From NCBI GenBank assembly GCA_947487525.1, contig CANKWR010000003.1, positions 1 to 64,000 on the forward strand: a stretch of 64,000 nucleotides of DNA. Reading direction: 5' to 3'. The position numbers and the translations under genes were made by a program. A model generated the notes under the pieces. The model was not told where the DNA came from. It did not search any database and was given only the letters and a program-made list of their open reading frames with translations. Source of the stretch: Bacteroidota bacterium (GTDB lineage Bacteria; Bacteroidota; Bacteroidia; Chitinophagales; Chitinophagaceae). Below are positions 1-7,426 of this stretch, piece by piece. Within the stretch, counting starts at the first letter, position 1. Each line of letters starts with the position of its first letter.

Positions 1-487
1 AGAGCTACAAAAAGTAACCTTCTATAGCAGGTCTAAAGCTAGACTTTGGACCAAAGGCGAAGAAAGTGGCCACTTTTTAAATTTTATAAGTATGTCTGTA
101 GATTGCGATCAGGATACTTTATTAATACAAGCTATTCCAGTAGGTCCCGTTTGTCATCATGGGACGGATACTTGTTGGGGTAATCAAAACGAGATAAGTA
201 ATACTGGTTTTTTGGATACGCTTGAAGCGGTAATCGCGCAAAGGAAAACGGCCCCGGCTGATACCTCCTATGTTGCGAGTTTGTTTGCCAAGGGGATTAA
301 TAAAATTGCCCAAAAAGTAGGGGAGGAATCGGTTGAGCTCGTGATTGAAGCCAAGGACAATAACGAAAAACTGTTTTTAGACGAGTCCGCAGACCTGCTA
401 TTCCATTATCTAATATTGCTTCAAGCTAAGGGGTATCTGTTAAAAGATGTGGTAAGCGTATTGGAAAAGAGGCATCAGCAAGCCTAA
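1..487 (+). CDS. hisIE: Histidine biosynthesis bifunctional HisIE, 5'-truncated by the window edge
   Basis: Two steps of histidine synthesis: phosphoribosyl-AMP cyclohydrolase (HisI) and phosphoribosyl-ATP pyrophosphohydrolase (HisE), in the cytoplasm. The frame is open from base 2 upstream of the ORF-track start and reads LQKVTFYSRSKARLWTKG, typical of HisI, followed by MSVDCDQDTLL and GPVCHHGTDTCW with the zinc-binding cysteines. The second half (IAQRKTAPADTSYVASLF, then KVGEESVELVIEAK and ESADLLFHYLILL) is a HisE helical MazG-like domain. The listed ATG at 92 is internal, so the true start lies outside the window. It is probably the last gene of a his operon entering from the left (inferred from the usual position of hisIE). 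The fusion of I and E is normal in Bacteroidota. Confidence 0.95.
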   Translation, partial: ELQKVTFYSRSKARLWTKGEESGHFLNFISMSVDCDQDTLLIQAIPVGPVCHHGTDTCWGNQNEISNTGFLDTLEAVIAQRKTAPADTSYVASLFAKGINKIAQKVGEESVELVIEAKDNNEKLFLDESADLLFHYLILLQAKGYLLKDVVSVLEKRHQQA

Positions 488-503
488 GCTGATTTTAACT
501 TAA

Positions 504-530
504 TTGAGTGGATTTAATTAATTATATTTG
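504..530 (+). promoter_or_regulatory. Candidate promoter of the TlpA-like gene
   Basis: TATATTTG at 523-530 is an exact match to the Bacteroidota -7 element TAnnTTTG, with TTG at 504-506 as a possible -33 element at slightly short spacing. It lies about 50 bases before the ATG at 581, after the stop of hisIE, so the thioredoxin gene is probably transcribed on its own. Confidence 0.5.
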
Positions 531-580
531 GCTTGAGTTACCACAACATTAACTTAAGCAAATACAAAAAATAGTGTTTT

Positions 581-1675
581 ATGAAAAAAAGTATTTTATT
601 TATTTTGGCTTTAATTTTAGTTGCTCAACTAAGTGCACAAGCCGGATTTAATGGCGGACAAGCAAATAATTTGCAAATCCAAGGAGATATTAAAAATGTA
701 CAAGACAATTCTATCGTTTATTTAATTGATGCCGTTGGTAACAAAGTAGTAGACTCTGCTAAAATAGTAAATGGAAAATTTTCTTTAACTAAAAAATTAG
801 ATTTTACCAGTTTCTATGCGTTAGTTTTTGTTTCAAGCAATAAAAGTGTAGGATTATTTGTAGGCAATGATGAAGTTGAATTGAAAGGAGATATAAATAA
901 TGCGGAAGCTATTGATATTAAAGGTGCTTTATCTCAAGAATTATATTCCCGTTTTGTAAAGACCTTATTGCCTAAAATTCAAAAAGTACAAGCAAACAAG
1001 TCTGCTTACGAGTCTGCCAAGGATGTAAAAATAAAAGATTCAATTTTAAATTTAGTTAAGCTTGGTGAATCTGACTTTGAGAATACAGCGGTTGAATTGA
1101 TCAAAGCAAATAAACAATCTCCTGTTGCAGCTTATTTTTTACTCCAATTAAAAGATTTTCCATATATCTCTACCCATTTCAATGAGCTATATTCAATGAT
1201 TGATGATAGTGCAAAAAAAGGGCCAATTGCAGAAGCCGTAGTTAAATTACAACTTGGCAAAGTGGGTTCTACATTGCCAGACTTCAGCCAAGCGGATGCT
1301 TCTGGTAAGATGGTAAGCTTAAGTTCATTCAGGGGAAAATATGTGTTGGTTGATTTTTGGGCTAGTTGGTGTGGACCCTGTCGTGCTGAAAATCCAAATG
1401 TAGTTAAGGCATACAATACTTTTAAAGGGAAAGGGTTTACCGTATTGGGAGTTTCCTTGGATGACAACAAAAACAAGTGGCTTGATGCTGTTAAAAAAGA
1501 TGGATTAACTTGGACACAGGTCAGCGATTTAAAAGGTTGGTATAACGTTGTTGCAGTGCAATTTGGTATTCAAAGTATTCCTGCCAGTTTTTTAATTGAT
1601 CCGAATGGTGTTATTATTGGTAAAGATTTAAGAGGGGCGGATTTAGAAGCAGCACTTGCAGCAAAACTAAAATAG
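581..1675 (+). CDS. TlpA-family thiol-disulfide oxidoreductase with N-terminal DUF4369-like domain
   Basis: Predicted envelope thioredoxin-like protein of 364 residues. An N-terminal signal peptide (MKKSILFILALILVAQLSAQ) is followed by a beta-rich region at about 30-110 (IQGDIKNVQDNSIVYLID) that resembles DUF4369, a helical linker, and a C-terminal AhpC/TSA-Redoxin fold from about 225. The redox motif is WCGPC at about 263-267, within DFWASWCGPCRAENP, and a cis-Pro loop is visible at QSIPASFLIDP. Members of this family reduce or isomerise disulfides in periplasmic proteins and are often multi-copy in Bacteroidota. The gene stands alone with its own promoter and a strong terminator behind it. 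The substrate cannot be told from sequence. Confidence 0.9.
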   Translation: MKKSILFILALILVAQLSAQAGFNGGQANNLQIQGDIKNVQDNSIVYLIDAVGNKVVDSAKIVNGKFSLTKKLDFTSFYALVFVSSNKSVGLFVGNDEVELKGDINNAEAIDIKGALSQELYSRFVKTLLPKIQKVQANKSAYESAKDVKIKDSILNLVKLGESDFENTAVELIKANKQSPVAAYFLLQLKDFPYISTHFNELYSMIDDSAKKGPIAEAVVKLQLGKVGSTLPDFSQADASGKMVSLSSFRGKYVLVDFWASWCGPCRAENPNVVKAYNTFKGKGFTVLGVSLDDNKNKWLDAVKKDGLTWTQVSDLKGWYNVVAVQFGIQSIPASFLIDPNGVIIGKDLRGADLEAALAAKLK

Positions 1676-1696
1676 AATTGATTCTTTCTGTTGATA

Positions 1697-1728
1697 AAAA
1701 AAGCCCTAAATTATTTCAGGGCTTTTTT
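1697..1728. terminator. Bidirectional intrinsic terminator
   Basis: AAAAAAGCCCT and AGGGCTTTTTT flank a 10-base loop, giving a GC stem with A and T tracts on both sides that works in both directions. It lies between convergent genes. The last codons and stop of the minus-strand ArsC-like gene (stop at 1711-1713) are inside the hairpin, so its mRNA terminates at its own stop codon. Confidence 0.85.
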
Positions 1729-2061
1729 GTAGTCGGCCTCGTCAAAACCGAGGACAACTATTTTTCCATTTTCTTCAATTAAGGGTCGACGTATAATAGA
1801 GGTTTTTTCGATCATTAAAGCAATTGCTGCTTTTTGTGTGGTGATGGATTCCTGCATTTCTTTGGGTAATTGTCTCCAAGTGGCCCCTTTCTTATTCATT
1901 AAAGCCTCCCATCCAATTTGTTTGCTCCAATTGGTAAGCTGTGTAGCGGTTACGCCGAGCTTTTTATAATCATGAAATTCATATGCCACTTTATTGTCTT
2001 TTAACCAGTCCAATGCCTTTTTTACGGTATTACAATTTGGGATTGCGTATACTATTTTCAT
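1711..2061 (-). CDS. ArsC/Spx/YffB-family protein (arsenate reductase-like)
   Basis: Small thioredoxin-fold protein of 116 residues, the usual length for the ArsC/Spx superfamily. MKIVYAIPNCNTVKKALDWL places a single redox cysteine (Cys10) in a CNTVKKA motif, as in YffB-like 'arsenate reductase family' proteins, rather than the CxxC of Spx. RRPLIEENGKIVVLGFDE near the C terminus is the family's characteristic RxPL region. No arsenic-resistance genes (arsB, arsR) are nearby, so arsenate reduction is only a family label; a glutathione- or thiol-linked reductase is equally possible. It ends inside a bidirectional terminator. Confidence 0.85.
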   Translation of the reverse strand: MKIVYAIPNCNTVKKALDWLKDNKVAYEFHDYKKLGVTATQLTNWSKQIGWEALMNKKGATWRQLPKEMQESITTQKAAIALMIEKTSIIRRPLIEENGKIVVLGFDEADYKKALK

Positions 2062-2113
2062 TGATAGATTTTTTTGAATGATGGAGCAAGCGTAAATGGA
2101 ATCCTTAGTTAGC

Positions 2114-2617
2114 TTACTTTATATATTTCTTTCCAAGCCAACTTTCTTCAATGGGCTGCATCCATTTCTGTTCCATTTCTGCTTTATTGGCTACTAAATT
2201 ATTAAAATACAATGTGTCTTTTTGCAACAATCCATTTTCTAGTGCATAAGCGACTTGTGCCATTGGGATGGTCTGCACTTTATCTTTCACCCAAAAGGCC
2301 AATAATTCTCTATTAAACATTTGAACCCCTGTGATTTTTTCAATCTCCTTAATCACATGCACTGAACTATCTGTGCTACAACCACCAACAGTTGTATATG
2401 ATTCGTCCGCCATTAAAATGATGAACTGGCCATACAAAGCAGTTCCAAAACCTTTCACAGGTTCACCGTGACTTTTCCAAATAGCAGTAAAATTTTCAAG
2501 TAATTCTTCAATTTGAAAAATTTCACCCATCGTAAAAGTTCGGTTTGCTTGATAAATCCACAGTTTAGATTGAGGATGAAAATTAGAAGGCAATATGTTT
2601 TCTAATGCTACTGTCAT
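2114..2617 (-). CDS. Conserved Bacteroidota protein of unknown function (often mislabelled ABC transporter ATPase)
   Basis: A 167-residue soluble protein if started at ATG 2617 (MTVALENILPSNFHPQS); the ORF track extends eight codons further to a TTG at 2641, which I consider less likely. It contains SKLWIYQANRTFT, GGCSTDSSVHVIKEIEK and a C-terminal FNNLVANKAEMEQKW...ESW, a pattern I recognise from a Bacteroidota family that databases often call 'ABC transporter ATPase'. No Walker A, Walker B or ABC signature is present, so that name is unsupported. It lies downstream of the two Fe-S protein genes on the same strand and probably belongs to their operon. A role linked to that redox module is inference from position only. 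Confidence 0.75.
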   Translation of the reverse strand: MTVALENILPSNFHPQSKLWIYQANRTFTMGEIFQIEELLENFTAIWKSHGEPVKGFGTALYGQFIILMADESYTTVGGCSTDSSVHVIKEIEKITGVQMFNRELLAFWVKDKVQTIPMAQVAYALENGLLQKDTLYFNNLVANKAEMEQKWMQPIEESWLGKKYIK

Positions 2618-2695
2618 TCTATTTATTTTTTTATTATTCAATTCATCATTTTTTTAATGATTGATATCCACAAGCCCATTATCAAAAGTGGTTGA

Positions 2696-3475
2696 CTATT
2701 GTATCGCCATGGCTACAATTTCAGCAATATCCAATACACTTGTATTCACTTCCTCATCTCTATTTTTGATCCCATCGGTCATCATCGTGTTGCAAAAAGG
2801 ACAAGCACTGGCGACGAATTCGGCCTTTGTTTCGATGGCTTCATCGGCACGTTCCATATTAATTCGTTTTTCTCCTTTTTCTTCCTCCTTAAACATTTGC
2901 GCACCACCCGCACCACAACAAAGTCCTTTAGATTTGCATCTTTTCATTTCACGCAATTCCATATCCAAGCTTTCCAATACTTTACGCGGGGCCTCGTATA
3001 TATCATTGGCCCTCCCTAAATAACAACTATCATGATAAGTGATGGACTTGCCTTTCCATTCATTGCTATCCGTGAATTTAATTTTTCCTTGCTCAATAAG
3101 TTCTTGTAAAAAAGTAGTGTGGTGTATAACATCATAAACACCGCCTAGTTCCGGGTATTCATTTTTCAATGTATTAAAACAATGCGGACAAGTGGTTACA
3201 ATTTTTTTGATCTCGTATCCATTTAATACTTGTATGTTTTGGTAAGCCATCATTTGAAACATAAACTCATTGCCGGCCCTTCGAGCAGGATCGCCAGTAC
3301 AAGCTTCTTCTTTTCCTAAAACAGCATACTGGATACCTGCTTTATCTAGGATTGTCGCAAAAGCTTTTGTGATTTTTTGTGCTCTTTGGTCAAAACTACC
3401 TGCACAACCCACCCAAAATAAAACTTCAGGTTTTTCACCCCTTGCCCGAAAATCGGCCATCGTATTTACTTTCAT
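2696..3475 (-). CDS. (Fe-S)-binding protein with two CCG domains (HdrB/GlpC/LldE-like)
   Basis: 259-residue soluble subunit of a membrane redox complex. It carries two cysteine-rich CCG domains: the first around FWVGCAGSFD...TTCPHCFNTLKNEYPEL, the second around YHDSCYLGR...KSKGLCCGAGGAQMF...ASACPFCNTMM. These motifs bind a non-cubane or [4Fe-4S] cluster in HdrB, GlpC and LldE. The gene follows the membrane Fe-S protein (3515-4789) by about 40 bases on the same strand, so the two products likely form one complex, with electrons passing between this subunit and the ferredoxin-like clusters of its partner. No flavin domain is present, so the dehydrogenase that feeds it must be encoded elsewhere. 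Confidence 0.88.
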   Translation of the reverse strand: MKVNTMADFRARGEKPEVLFWVGCAGSFDQRAQKITKAFATILDKAGIQYAVLGKEEACTGDPARRAGNEFMFQMMAYQNIQVLNGYEIKKIVTTCPHCFNTLKNEYPELGGVYDVIHHTTFLQELIEQGKIKFTDSNEWKGKSITYHDSCYLGRANDIYEAPRKVLESLDMELREMKRCKSKGLCCGAGGAQMFKEEEKGEKRINMERADEAIETKAEFVASACPFCNTMMTDGIKNRDEEVNTSVLDIAEIVAMAIQ

Positions 3476-3514
3476 ACCAATTTATTTTATTGCTTCCATT
3501 TATAATTTATACAA

Positions 3515-4789
3515 TTAAGCTTCTTTAGTCCATGCGTCTCTATCATCAGGAGAAAACTTCCATGGGGCGAAGTTATTTTCAATATTACTAAACATACCAT
3601 TCCATTCAACCGGCGCATTACTCTCTTCCATGACCAAAGACCTTCTCAATTCAATAATAATGTCCAATGGCGATATGCTCACTGGGCATTCTTCCACACA
3701 GGCATTACAGGTAGTGCAGGCTCTTAATTCTTCTACACTAATGTAGTCATGTAGTAAGGATTTTCCGTCTTCTACAAATTTTTTATTGCTATCTAAATTT
3801 TTTCCAACTTCCTCTAATCGATCCCTGGTTGCCATCATTATTTTACGGGGGCTTAATAGTTTTCCTGTATTGTTTGCGGGACAAGCAGCACTACATCTAC
3901 CACACTCAGTACAACTATAGGCGTCCATTAAATTTTTCCAGCTTAAATCCATCACATCTCTTGCGCCAAATTTGTCAGGTGCAGTGGAAGTGGTTGGTGC
4001 CAATTCGGGTTGCATCGCATATAAAACCTCATTTTGTATAGACACCATATTGTGCATTTGTCCTTTTGGCGTTAAAGGCGCATAATAAGCATTTGGAAAG
4101 GCAAGTACAATATGTAAATGTTTTGAATAAGGTAGGTAATTCATAAAGGCATAAATGCCAAGTATATGAAGCCACCAAGCTGTATGTTCAATCGCTGAAA
4201 GGGTACTTGAGTCCAAGCCGCTAAAAATTGGTTTAAGCAAATTTGAAATTAAATAGTCTGCTTCTTCATCGGTTGTGTTCATTGTTAAAAACAAGCCCAT
4301 TAATACCACTTCGATAATTAAAATAGCATTTGCATCGGACTTTGGCCAACCATCTAAATCCTTACTTCTTAAACGTTTTATATTGACTATATTTCTTCTA
4401 GTAAAAAAAATAACACACGCAATCAAAACCAATAAAGCTAAAATCTCAAAACTGTTAATTAGGAAATCGTAATAATCGCCTAAATAAGGTTTAAATATGC
4501 GATGGGTACCCGCAATACCATCTATAATAATTTCTAATAATTCAATATTGATGATGACAAAACCTACATAAACAAACAAATGCAAAATAGCCACCAAAGG
4601 ATTGTGGAACATTTTTTTTTGGCCCAAAGCAAGGATCAACACATTGCTCCATCTTTTAGCGGGTGCGTCCTTTATTTCAAGTGATTTACCCAAAAAGATA
4701 TTCCTCCTAATATTCATGAGCTTTTTCCCAAAAAAGAATAAAGCGATGCCAGTGATAAGGCTAAAAGCAAGTTGTGCAATCAATGCCAT
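3515..4789 (-). CDS. Membrane-bound 4Fe-4S oxidoreductase with NarI-like transmembrane part
   Basis: 424-residue integral membrane electron carrier. The N-terminal two-thirds holds about six hydrophobic segments, with histidines placed as in NarI/DsrM/HdrE-type haem b proteins (AILHLFVYVGF; AIEHTAWWLHILGIYAF; SKHLHIVLAFPN). The C-terminal part carries two ferredoxin motifs, CTECGRCSAACPA and CTTCNACVEECPV, each with four cysteines. Together with the CCG protein downstream this has the parts of an ETF:menaquinone oxidoreductase or HdrDE-like module split over two genes; that assignment is inference. The ATG at 4789 has a good -7 element 33 bases upstream. Haem binding and quinone specificity cannot be shown from sequence. 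Confidence 0.85.
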   Translation of the reverse strand: MALIAQLAFSLITGIALFFFGKKLMNIRRNIFLGKSLEIKDAPAKRWSNVLILALGQKKMFHNPLVAILHLFVYVGFVIINIELLEIIIDGIAGTHRIFKPYLGDYYDFLINSFEILALLVLIACVIFFTRRNIVNIKRLRSKDLDGWPKSDANAILIIEVVLMGLFLTMNTTDEEADYLISNLLKPIFSGLDSSTLSAIEHTAWWLHILGIYAFMNYLPYSKHLHIVLAFPNAYYAPLTPKGQMHNMVSIQNEVLYAMQPELAPTTSTAPDKFGARDVMDLSWKNLMDAYSCTECGRCSAACPANNTGKLLSPRKIMMATRDRLEEVGKNLDSNKKFVEDGKSLLHDYISVEELRACTTCNACVEECPVSISPLDIIIELRRSLVMEESNAPVEWNGMFSNIENNFAPWKFSPDDRDAWTKEA

Positions 4790-4822
4790 ATTGGTAATTT
4801 ATAGATTCGAAATTGATTCCAA

Positions 4823-4830
4823 CAAATTTA
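4823..4830 (-). promoter_or_regulatory. -7 promoter element of the membrane Fe-S operon
   Basis: Read on the minus strand, TAAATTTG matches TAnnTTTG and lies 33 bases upstream of the ATG at 4789. No convincing -33 TTTG was found at normal spacing. Confidence 0.45.
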
Positions 4831-4964
4831 GCCCATTTCGGGGTTGATTGTATGTTATTTAACTATAAATAATACATATCAAAACTATTGCCTTTTTTAG
4901 GGTATAATTTAAGGGGAATTATTTAATTTGCCCTTATTCTTAAATAGTCTTTAAAAGTGTTGAA

Positions 4965-6692
4965 ATGAGTCAAACAATAGCGGAAAAGGTAAGCGGTTGG
5001 CTGAATGGGAATTACGATGATGCTACAAAGCAAATGATACGTGATTTGCAAGTAAATCAACCTGCTGAATTAGAGGAATCTTTCTATAAAAATTTAGAGT
5101 TTGGAACAGGAGGATTAAGAGGTATTATGGGGGTAGGCACCAATCGTATTAATAAATATACCATTGGTATGGCTACGCAGGGTTTTGCAAATTATTTATT
5201 AAAAGCCTATCCGAATGAGAAAGTAAGTGTAGCTATTGGTCATGATAGCAGAAATAATGCTAGATTTTTTGCGGAAACCACCGCAGCAGTTTTTGCTGCC
5301 AATGGGTTGACTGTTTATTTATTTGAAACATTAAGACCAACCCCTGAATTGAGTTTTGCGATAAGGCATTTGGGCTGTAAAGGGGGTGTTGTATGTACCG
5401 CCTCGCATAATCCAAAAGAATATAATGGGTATAAAGCCTACTGGAATGATGGGGGACAGTTGGTGCCTCCTCATGACAAGAATGTCATTAAGGAAGTGGA
5501 AGCGATTCAGTCGGTGGACGAGGTGAAATGGACCGGCGGAGAGTCCAATATTCAATTAATGGGTGCTGCGATGGATGAAGCCTATATCAAAATGGTAAAG
5601 TCCTTAAGTGTATATCCTGAAATTATTGCTACACAAAAAGATTTAAAAATTGTATACACGCCCATACATGGAACCGGGGTGACCTTGGTGCCAAAAGTGT
5701 TGGCTGAATTTGGTTTTACAAATGTGCATGTGGTGGAAGAGCAGTCCACGCCAGATGGCAATTTCCCAACGGTCGCTTATCCCAATCCTGAGGAGAGTGA
5801 GACCATGAGTATTGGTTTGTCAAAAGCAAAGGCATTGAATGCCGATATTTTATTGGGTACGGATCCCGATGCCGATCGTGTAGGGGTGGGCGTTAAAAAT
5901 CATAAAGGAGAATGGGTTTTAATGAATGGCAACCAAACTGCAGTCCTGGCTTTTGCCTATATGATGGAAGCGCGAAGGGCAAAAGGTATTGCTCAACCCA
6001 ACGATATGGTCATCACCACCATTGTGACCACTGAAATGATCAATGAAGTGGCAAAACAAAACCAGGTCGCTTGCTATAATGTATTGACAGGATTTAAGTG
6101 GATTGCAGAGTTAATTAAAGAAAAAGAAGGCCAAGAAAACTATGTGATTGGTGGGGAAGAAAGTTTTGGTTTAATGATCGGGGATCAAATTAGAGACAAG
6201 GATGCGGTAAGTGCGGTGGCCTTATTGTGCGAAATGGCTGCTTACGAAAAAAGCAAAGGCAGGTCCTTATTTGATAAAATGATAGAATTGTATGTACAAT
6301 ATGGATTTTATTATGAACATTTAATAAGCATTACTAAAAAGGGAATGAATGGGCAGCAAGAAATTGCCAATATGATGGAGCAATATAGACAAACACCTCC
6401 AGCGACGATTAATGGGGTGAAAGTGGTTACTTTATTAGATTACGAATTACAAATGGGGAAGAATTTGTTAACTGGCGCCTCTTGGAAAATTAATTTACCA
6501 AAAAGCAATGTGTTGCAATTTATCACCGAGGAGGGTAGTAAAATTTCTGCCAGACCTAGTGGAACTGAGCCAAAAATTAAGTTTTATTTTAGCGTGAATA
6601 CGACTTTAAACAACGCAACTGAATTTGACGTCAAATATGCGGAATTGCAAAATAAAATCAATGGCATTATCGGAGATATGCAACTAAACTAA
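4965..6692 (+). CDS. Phospho-sugar mutase (phosphoglucomutase/phosphomannomutase, PGM2-like)
   Basis: Interconverts hexose 1- and 6-phosphates in the cytoplasm. All four signatures of the alpha-D-phosphohexomutase superfamily are present in a 575-residue chain: the phosphoserine loop TASHNPKEYNGYK (about 145-157), the Mg-binding DPDADRVGVG (about 303), the sugar loop GGEESFGLMIGD (about 402), and the phosphate-binding RPSGTEPKIKFYF (about 534). Length and the KEYNGYK variant fit the PGM2/phosphopentomutase-like branch common in Bacteroidota, so glucose-1-phosphate is the likeliest substrate, but mannose or pentose phosphates cannot be excluded. pcm follows after 8 bases, so the two are probably cotranscribed. 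A second mutase of the superfamily, glmM, lies at 19361. Confidence 0.93.
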   Translation: MSQTIAEKVSGWLNGNYDDATKQMIRDLQVNQPAELEESFYKNLEFGTGGLRGIMGVGTNRINKYTIGMATQGFANYLLKAYPNEKVSVAIGHDSRNNARFFAETTAAVFAANGLTVYLFETLRPTPELSFAIRHLGCKGGVVCTASHNPKEYNGYKAYWNDGGQLVPPHDKNVIKEVEAIQSVDEVKWTGGESNIQLMGAAMDEAYIKMVKSLSVYPEIIATQKDLKIVYTPIHGTGVTLVPKVLAEFGFTNVHVVEEQSTPDGNFPTVAYPNPEESETMSIGLSKAKALNADILLGTDPDADRVGVGVKNHKGEWVLMNGNQTAVLAFAYMMEARRAKGIAQPNDMVITTIVTTEMINEVAKQNQVACYNVLTGFKWIAELIKEKEGQENYVIGGEESFGLMIGDQIRDKDAVSAVALLCEMAAYEKSKGRSLFDKMIELYVQYGFYYEHLISITKKGMNGQQEIANMMEQYRQTPPATINGVKVVTLLDYELQMGKNLLTGASWKINLPKSNVLQFITEEGSKISARPSGTEPKIKFYFSVNTTLNNATEFDVKYAELQNKINGIIGDMQLN

Positions 6693-6700
6693 TCATTTCA

Positions 6701-7369
6701 ATGAGAAAAACAGAAGATGCCTATTTTCTTAAAGGCTTGCGAAAGCAATTGGTAAAGCAACTAAAAGAAAAAGGAATTAGTGACATCAAAGTATTAGAAG
6801 CTATCGACACAATTCCAAGACACTATTTTTTGGATCCCGCATTTAATAAAATTGCCTACGAGGATCGGGCATTCCCAATTGATGCGAATCAAACAATTTC
6901 ACAACCCTATACTGTAGCCTTTCAAACAGAATTATTAAAAATAAAAAAAGGGGATAAGGTATTGGAAATTGGCACAGGCAGTATGTATCAAACGGCGATC
7001 CTGGCATCACTTGGCGCAAAAGTATTTACGATTGAAAGACAAAAAGCACTTTTTGATCAAACCTATCAGTTTGAACAAGTATTTGGCGATCAATTTCCCG
7101 ATGTTCAATTTTTTTATGGAGATGGCTTTGAAGGCTTGCCCAATTTAGCCCCTTTTGATAAAATTATCATCACTGCAGCAGCACCGAATGTACCCGTGCC
7201 TCTTTGGGATCAGTTAAAAGTGAGAGGGATCATGGTCATCCCAGTGGATGAATCGGAAACGGTACAACGCATGTTGCGCTTGACTAAGAAAAAAGACGGG
7301 ATGGCAAAGCGAGAATCCTTTGATGAATTTTCCTTTGTGCCTATGTTACAAGGAAAAAGCCAAGGGTAA
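6701..7369 (+). CDS. pcm: Protein-L-isoaspartate O-methyltransferase
   Basis: Repairs isoaspartyl residues in damaged proteins using S-adenosylmethionine. The 222-residue chain has the PCMT layout: an N-terminal helical region with IPRHYFLDPAF and AFPIDANQTISQPYTVAFQTELL, then the Rossmann SAM site GDKVLEIGTGSMYQTAILASLG, and the PFDKIIITAAAPNVPVPLWDQLK strand. The SAM motif reads EIGTGSMYQTA where the classical family has EIGTGSGYQAA; Met for Gly is tolerated in many Bacteroidota copies. The start lies 8 bases after the phosphosugar mutase stop, so translation is probably coupled. Confidence 0.93.
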   Translation: MRKTEDAYFLKGLRKQLVKQLKEKGISDIKVLEAIDTIPRHYFLDPAFNKIAYEDRAFPIDANQTISQPYTVAFQTELLKIKKGDKVLEIGTGSMYQTAILASLGAKVFTIERQKALFDQTYQFEQVFGDQFPDVQFFYGDGFEGLPNLAPFDKIIITAAAPNVPVPLWDQLKVRGIMVIPVDESETVQRMLRLTKKKDGMAKRESFDEFSFVPMLQGKSQG

Positions 7370-7397
7370 TCCTTTTTAACAGGATCGCCTTGGCTTT
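7356..7397. terminator. Hairpin between convergent pcm and outer-membrane gene
   Basis: AAAGCCAAGG at 7356-7365 pairs with CCTTGGCTTT at 7388-7397, and an inner ATCCT/AGGAT stem lengthens the hairpin. It overlaps the last codons of pcm. Only three T residues follow on the plus strand, so its strength as a terminator is uncertain. Confidence 0.5.
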
Positions 7398-7426
7398 GAA
7401 AATATCGCTTTAAGTAGGAACTAAAA

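Noticed and set aside
2114-2641. Common database name 'ABC transporter ATPase' for the small Bacteroidota protein
   Set aside because: No Walker A, Walker B or signature motif in the translated sequence; the name appears to be a propagated error.
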